Source: RPRI01 sp051233685
GTDB taxonomy: Bacteria > Desulfobacterota > Desulfobacteria > Desulfobacterales > RPRI01
Assembly: GCF_051233685.1 (NCBI RefSeq)
Contig: NZ_JBAMMY010000163.1
Span: forward strand, 1-15,391
Length of the DNA: 15,391 nt
Direction of reading: 5' to 3'
Part shown: positions 13,585 through 15,391 of the stretch, piece by piece
How positions within the stretch are numbered: the stretch's first letter is position 1
How the letters are laid out: every line of letters begins with the position of its first letter
Translations under genes and position numbers: made by a program
Notes under the pieces: generated by a model
The model's database searches: none
Seen by the model: the letters and a program-made list of their open reading frames with translations, nothing else
What the model was told of the DNA's origin: nothing

Positions 13585-13789
13585 AGATCTGCTTGATGCG
13601 ATTACCGCTTTCAACATAAGGACAAGATGTCCCGATTACAAGGGTAAGTTCTACAAAATGGCAACAAAGAAATTTACGGAGAACTACATTAAAGAGATAA
13701 AGGATTTCAGGCAATGGCTGTTAAAGAAAATACATGGAAGTCCTTCGGGAAAACGGCGTCAATGTCAGAAATATCTACTTATTCTGTGA
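13579..13789 (+). pseudogene. C-terminal half of a HEPN-domain gene
   Basis: From 13583 the frame reads RDLLDAITAFNIRTRCPDYK, then GKFYKMATKKFTENYIKEIK and DFRQWLLKK. This is the back half of the HEPN family that normally stands upstream of a nucleotidyltransferase (D-L-x-x-x-x-x-F-N-I-x-x-R-x-P-D-Y-K; W-L near the end). No start and no N-terminal half are present. The bases before it (GAAGTAGAGATCTG) look like GAA-GTA-GAG-GAT-CTG with one base lost, so the 5' side is also frameshifted. Clearly dead. Confidence 0.7.
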
Positions 13790-13796
13790 GAGATAA
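13734..13796 (+). pseudogene. N-terminal scrap of a nucleotidyltransferase gene, cut at its GS motif
   Basis: ATG 13734 overlaps the HEPN fragment in another frame and gives EVLRENGVNVRNIYLF, the usual run-up to the F-G-S motif of minimal nucleotidyltransferases. At 13785, exactly where GS should follow, the sequence changes to the TGTGAGAGATAAA repeat block and terminates (CER, TAA). The breakpoint between gene and repeat can therefore be placed to the base. Confidence 0.65.
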
Positions 13797-13822
13797 ACGT
13801 AAACCTGACAAGTTTTACCATT

Positions 13823-13845
13823 TGTATATATCTACAGTATATACA
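13823..13845. promoter_or_regulatory. Operator of the VapBC module
   Basis: TGTATATA (13823-13830) and TATATACA (13838-13845) form a perfect 8-bp inverted repeat with a 7-nt spacer. It lies 18 bp before the vapB start, typical of a SpoVT/AbrB-type autorepressor site. CTGACA at 13805-13810 could be its -35 with the -10 inside the palindrome, but no good -10 match is visible. Confidence 0.65.
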
Positions 13846-13863
13846 TAAAAATTCGGAGGAATA

Positions 13864-14094
13864 ATGAACACAGCAAAAATTTTTAAAAGTGGAAATTCTC
13901 AGGCGGTAAGACTTCCAAAAGAATTTCAATTTGATACGCCGGAGGTCCAAATTTTTCGGAGAGGAGATGAAATTATTCTTAAAAAAAGTCCAAGAAATTT
14001 AGTAAAAGTATTTGAACTACTCACCGAATTATCAGATGACTTTATGAAAAATGGTAGGCAACAACCGGTCGTTCAGAAACGAGAGGCCTTTTGA
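13864..14094 (+). CDS. vapB: VapB-type antitoxin with SpoVT/AbrB fold
   Basis: Swapped-hairpin AbrB DNA-binding domain over residues 1-45 (AKIFKSGNSQAVRLPKEFQF; VQIFRRGDEIILKK). The C-terminal tail (LVKVFELLTELSDDFMKNGR, about 46-65) should bind VapC. A perfect GGAGG (13855-13859) fixes the start. The TGA shares its A with the vapC ATG (TGATG). The antitoxin type and the palindromic operator immediately upstream agree with autoregulation. Confidence 0.92.
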   Translation: MNTAKIFKSGNSQAVRLPKEFQFDTPEVQIFRRGDEIILKKSPRNLVKVFELLTELSDDFMKNGRQQPVVQKREAF

Positions 14095-14489
14095 TGTATA
14101 TGATAGACACCGATATTTGCATTTATATTATTAAACATAAGCCAACGAGTGTACTGGAGCGTTTGAGGATGCTGCAGCCGAGGCAGCTTGCCATGTCTGT
14201 CATAACATTTGCCGAATTAATGAATGGTGCAAGAAAAAGTCAACATGTAGAGGCAAACATAGCAAAATTAAATGAATTGTCAGAACTGATTGAAATTTAT
14301 TCTTTTGATAAAAAGGCCGCTGTTTTTTATGGTGATGTACGCTCGGCCCTCGAGAAAAAAGGTGAAATAATAGGAAGTAATGATTTATTGATCGCTGCTC
14401 ACGCTTTGAGCCTTAACTTGATATTAGTGACAAATAATGAAAAAGAATTCAAACGAGTTGATGGACTAAAGTTAGAAAACTGGGTATGA
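14094..14489 (+). CDS. vapC: VapC PIN-domain RNase toxin
   Basis: Toxin of the VapBC pair, a Mg-dependent RNase that in studied homologues cleaves initiator tRNA. Counting from ATG 14094: D5 (MIDTDI), E41 (FAELMNG), D97 (GSNDLLIAAHA) and the TNNEKEF segment (113-119), with the family's closing GLKLENW. The ATG at 14094 is preferred to the TTG at 14091 because it overlaps the vapB stop as TGATG behind GAGAGG. It has 131 residues, normal and intact. It is distinct in sequence from the PIN toxin at 9130. Confidence 0.93.
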   Translation: MYMIDTDICIYIIKHKPTSVLERLRMLQPRQLAMSVITFAELMNGARKSQHVEANIAKLNELSELIEIYSFDKKAAVFYGDVRSALEKKGEIIGSNDLLIAAHALSLNLILVTNNEKEFKRVDGLKLENWV

Positions 14490-14803
14490 TAGGAATGCTT
14501 TTGTATACATCACTTAACAACTTGCCAGCTTGCTTTCTCCTTTAGCCCTGCCCCGTTAAATTCTGCTGGATTCCGGATCAAATCCGGAATAACGATAGGG
14601 ACTATCTAACCTGGGTCAAAAAATTCTTAAAAAAAATTCTGTACTCTGTGAGAGTCTAATTTGCAGGAAAAGCATTCAGCCGCCGACCGACGCAGACAAA
14701 CAGACAATGTTAATGTTAAGAATTTCAAAATGGAGATCAAAAAAAGATAGTTGCAAGCCCGAAGGGCACGAAAGTTTATCGTCTGCGCTTGTCTGCGGCT
14801 AAT
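14490..14803. repeat. Repeat-filled region right of VapBC
   Basis: No gene. Contents: CCCTGCCCCGTTAAATTC (about 14546-14563, shared with 11552); a perfect 9-bp hairpin ATTCCGGAT/ATCCGGAAT (14570-14578, 14582-14590) without a following T-run; AAAAAATTCTTAA, half of the AT-rich hairpin (about 14615-14629); and copy 2 of the 158-bp repeat. Confidence 0.75.
14641..14799 (+). repeat. 159-bp direct repeat, copy 2
   Basis: Near-identical to 13363-13520, with an extra T in GATAGTTGCAAG and TGTCTGCGGC for TGTCCGCGGC. Exchange between the copies would remove about 1.28 kb carrying VapBC and the HEPN remnants. Confidence 0.92.
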
Positions 14804-15121
14804 ATGAAGTTAAGTCCGCGTTTGTCCGCGGCAAAAAAAATACCCGGAGTGTCATCGGAAACATTTAATAACAAATGGTCTGCCGAAGATCTTGATGGAA
14901 AAGATCTGGAGTATGTTGAATGGGCTGGTGAGTTGAAATTAGCCGCCCGCCTGAGTGACCGGTTAGCAACCATTGATAGTATCGAATATGTCTCTTAGTG
15001 AGTATCTTTTAAACCGGCTCTCAATTTCACCGAACATAAGCATACATCAAGTGGCCAAATTGTTGAAGTAAAACCGCCTGATATTAATGAGTTGGTAGAT
15101 GAAGTTCTTGGGTATTCATAG
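14804..15121 (+). pseudogene. Unidentified broken gene with adjacent TAG-TGA stops
   Basis: A frame from ATG 14804 begins with repeat-derived codons (MKLSPRLSAAKK) and then reads like ordinary acidic protein: PGVSSETFNNKWSAEDLDGK, LEYVEWAGELKLAARLSDRL. It meets TAG and TGA back to back at 14996-15001. The same frame then stays open for 39 more codons (SFKPALNFTEHKH..., GQIVEVKPPDINELVDEVLG) to a TAG at 15119-15121. I do not recognise the family. Two stops in an otherwise open, protein-like frame suggest a decayed gene whose 5' end was replaced by repeat DNA; two unrelated fragments are also possible. Confidence 0.4.
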
Positions 15122-15391
15122 GTCAAGCATAAACTGTAATCTGCAAACCGTTTTCAGGAAACCTCTGAAATCTCTGTGATGGGTTAATTTGAAGTATAAA
15201 TATCAGCCGCCGACCGACGCAGACAAATACAGACAATGTTAATGTTAAGAATGAGGAGATTTAATAAGTCGGTCAAGATTTGCCGCAAGGCGACCACCGT
15301 GTCGATTTAAGTGTTAACGTCGGCGAAATATCCTTTCAACGCATTGCATATCAAAGATGTTTTGGAGGGGATAGCGGTAAAAGACAGCAAA
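15122..15391. repeat. Right-edge region: heptamers, GTGATGGGTTAATTT block and palindrome left arm
   Basis: Inverted heptamer-like units lie at about 15130-15151. GTGATGGGTTAATTT and the following AAATATCAGCCGCCGACCG (about 15177-15228) match 11384-11436 in the same orientation. After a piece of the 158-bp repeat interior (ACAATGTTAATGTTAAGAAT, about 15233-15252), the last 140 bp are unique. Short frames are open to the edge on both strands, but none has a convincing start or family, so no gene is called. Confidence 0.6.

Noticed and set aside
14570..14590. Rho-independent terminator after VapBC
   Set aside because: The 9-bp stem is perfect, but the loop is 3 nt and it is followed by AACGATAGG rather than a T-run.
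8652..15391. Integron-like gene cassette array
   Set aside because: The palindromic elements between cassettes lack the RYYYAAC/GTTRRRY core sites of attC, and no tyrosine integrase is in the window. Only the layout is similar.
15250..15391. A gene running off the right edge
   Set aside because: Frames on both strands are open for 25-40 codons, but none has a start with a Shine-Dalgarno or a recognisable motif.

Overview
The window reads as chromosomal DNA from an anaerobic, probably sulfate-reducing deltaproteobacterium (Desulfobacterota). This is an inference from three things: the style of the polysaccharide genes (a FemAB-like acyltransferase and an undecaprenyl-phosphate sugar transferase of the type found near exosortase/PEP-CTERM loci), the density of toxin-antitoxin (TA) genes, and the many short tandem-repeat families between genes. 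Nothing in the window fixes the taxon. All complete genes lie on the + strand.

Left half (about 1-8651): a surface-polysaccharide locus. A minus-strand gene runs off the left edge and abuts a sugar transferase that seems to have lost its 5' end. Then come a Gfo/Idh/MocA sugar dehydrogenase, a left-handed beta-helix acetyltransferase, a DegT-type aminotransferase, a FemAB/GNAT-like acyltransferase and two nucleotide-sugar 6-dehydrogenases. Together they can plausibly convert UDP-GlcNAc to a UDP-2,3-diacetamido-uronic acid (Wbp-type route: 6-oxidation, 3-oxidation, 3-transamination, 3-N-acetylation), with a second dehydrogenase for UDP-glucuronate and a transferase that loads the first sugar-phosphate onto a polyprenyl carrier.

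Right half (about 8652-15391): a same-orientation array of TA modules. In order: Phd-type antitoxin with PIN toxin; MntA/HepT; a RelB-like antitoxin with a ParE/RelE toxin broken by one in-frame TAG; DUF433 with a DUF5615 PIN-like toxin; YefM/RelE; remnants of a GxxExxY gene and a HEPN/nucleotidyltransferase pair; VapB/VapC; and a broken unidentified gene. Dispersed repeats separate the modules, and several modules are bracketed by direct repeats of one family (107/115 bp; 68-bp imperfect palindromes; 158/159 bp). This resembles cassettes that can be gained, lost or duplicated by recombination, but no integrase or transposase is visible in the array.

The repeats form at least five families: heptamers (consensus MCRGTTD, often with an inverted arm), a second heptamer family (GGTTCAA), octamers (AGTTSRTA), a palindrome with 10-bp internal periodicity, and an AT-rich hairpin followed by CTCTGTGAGAGATAAA-like sequence. 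They are not confined to gaps between genes. Three polysaccharide genes take their stop codon from a heptamer tract, and the FemAB-like gene appears to start inside repeat sequence.
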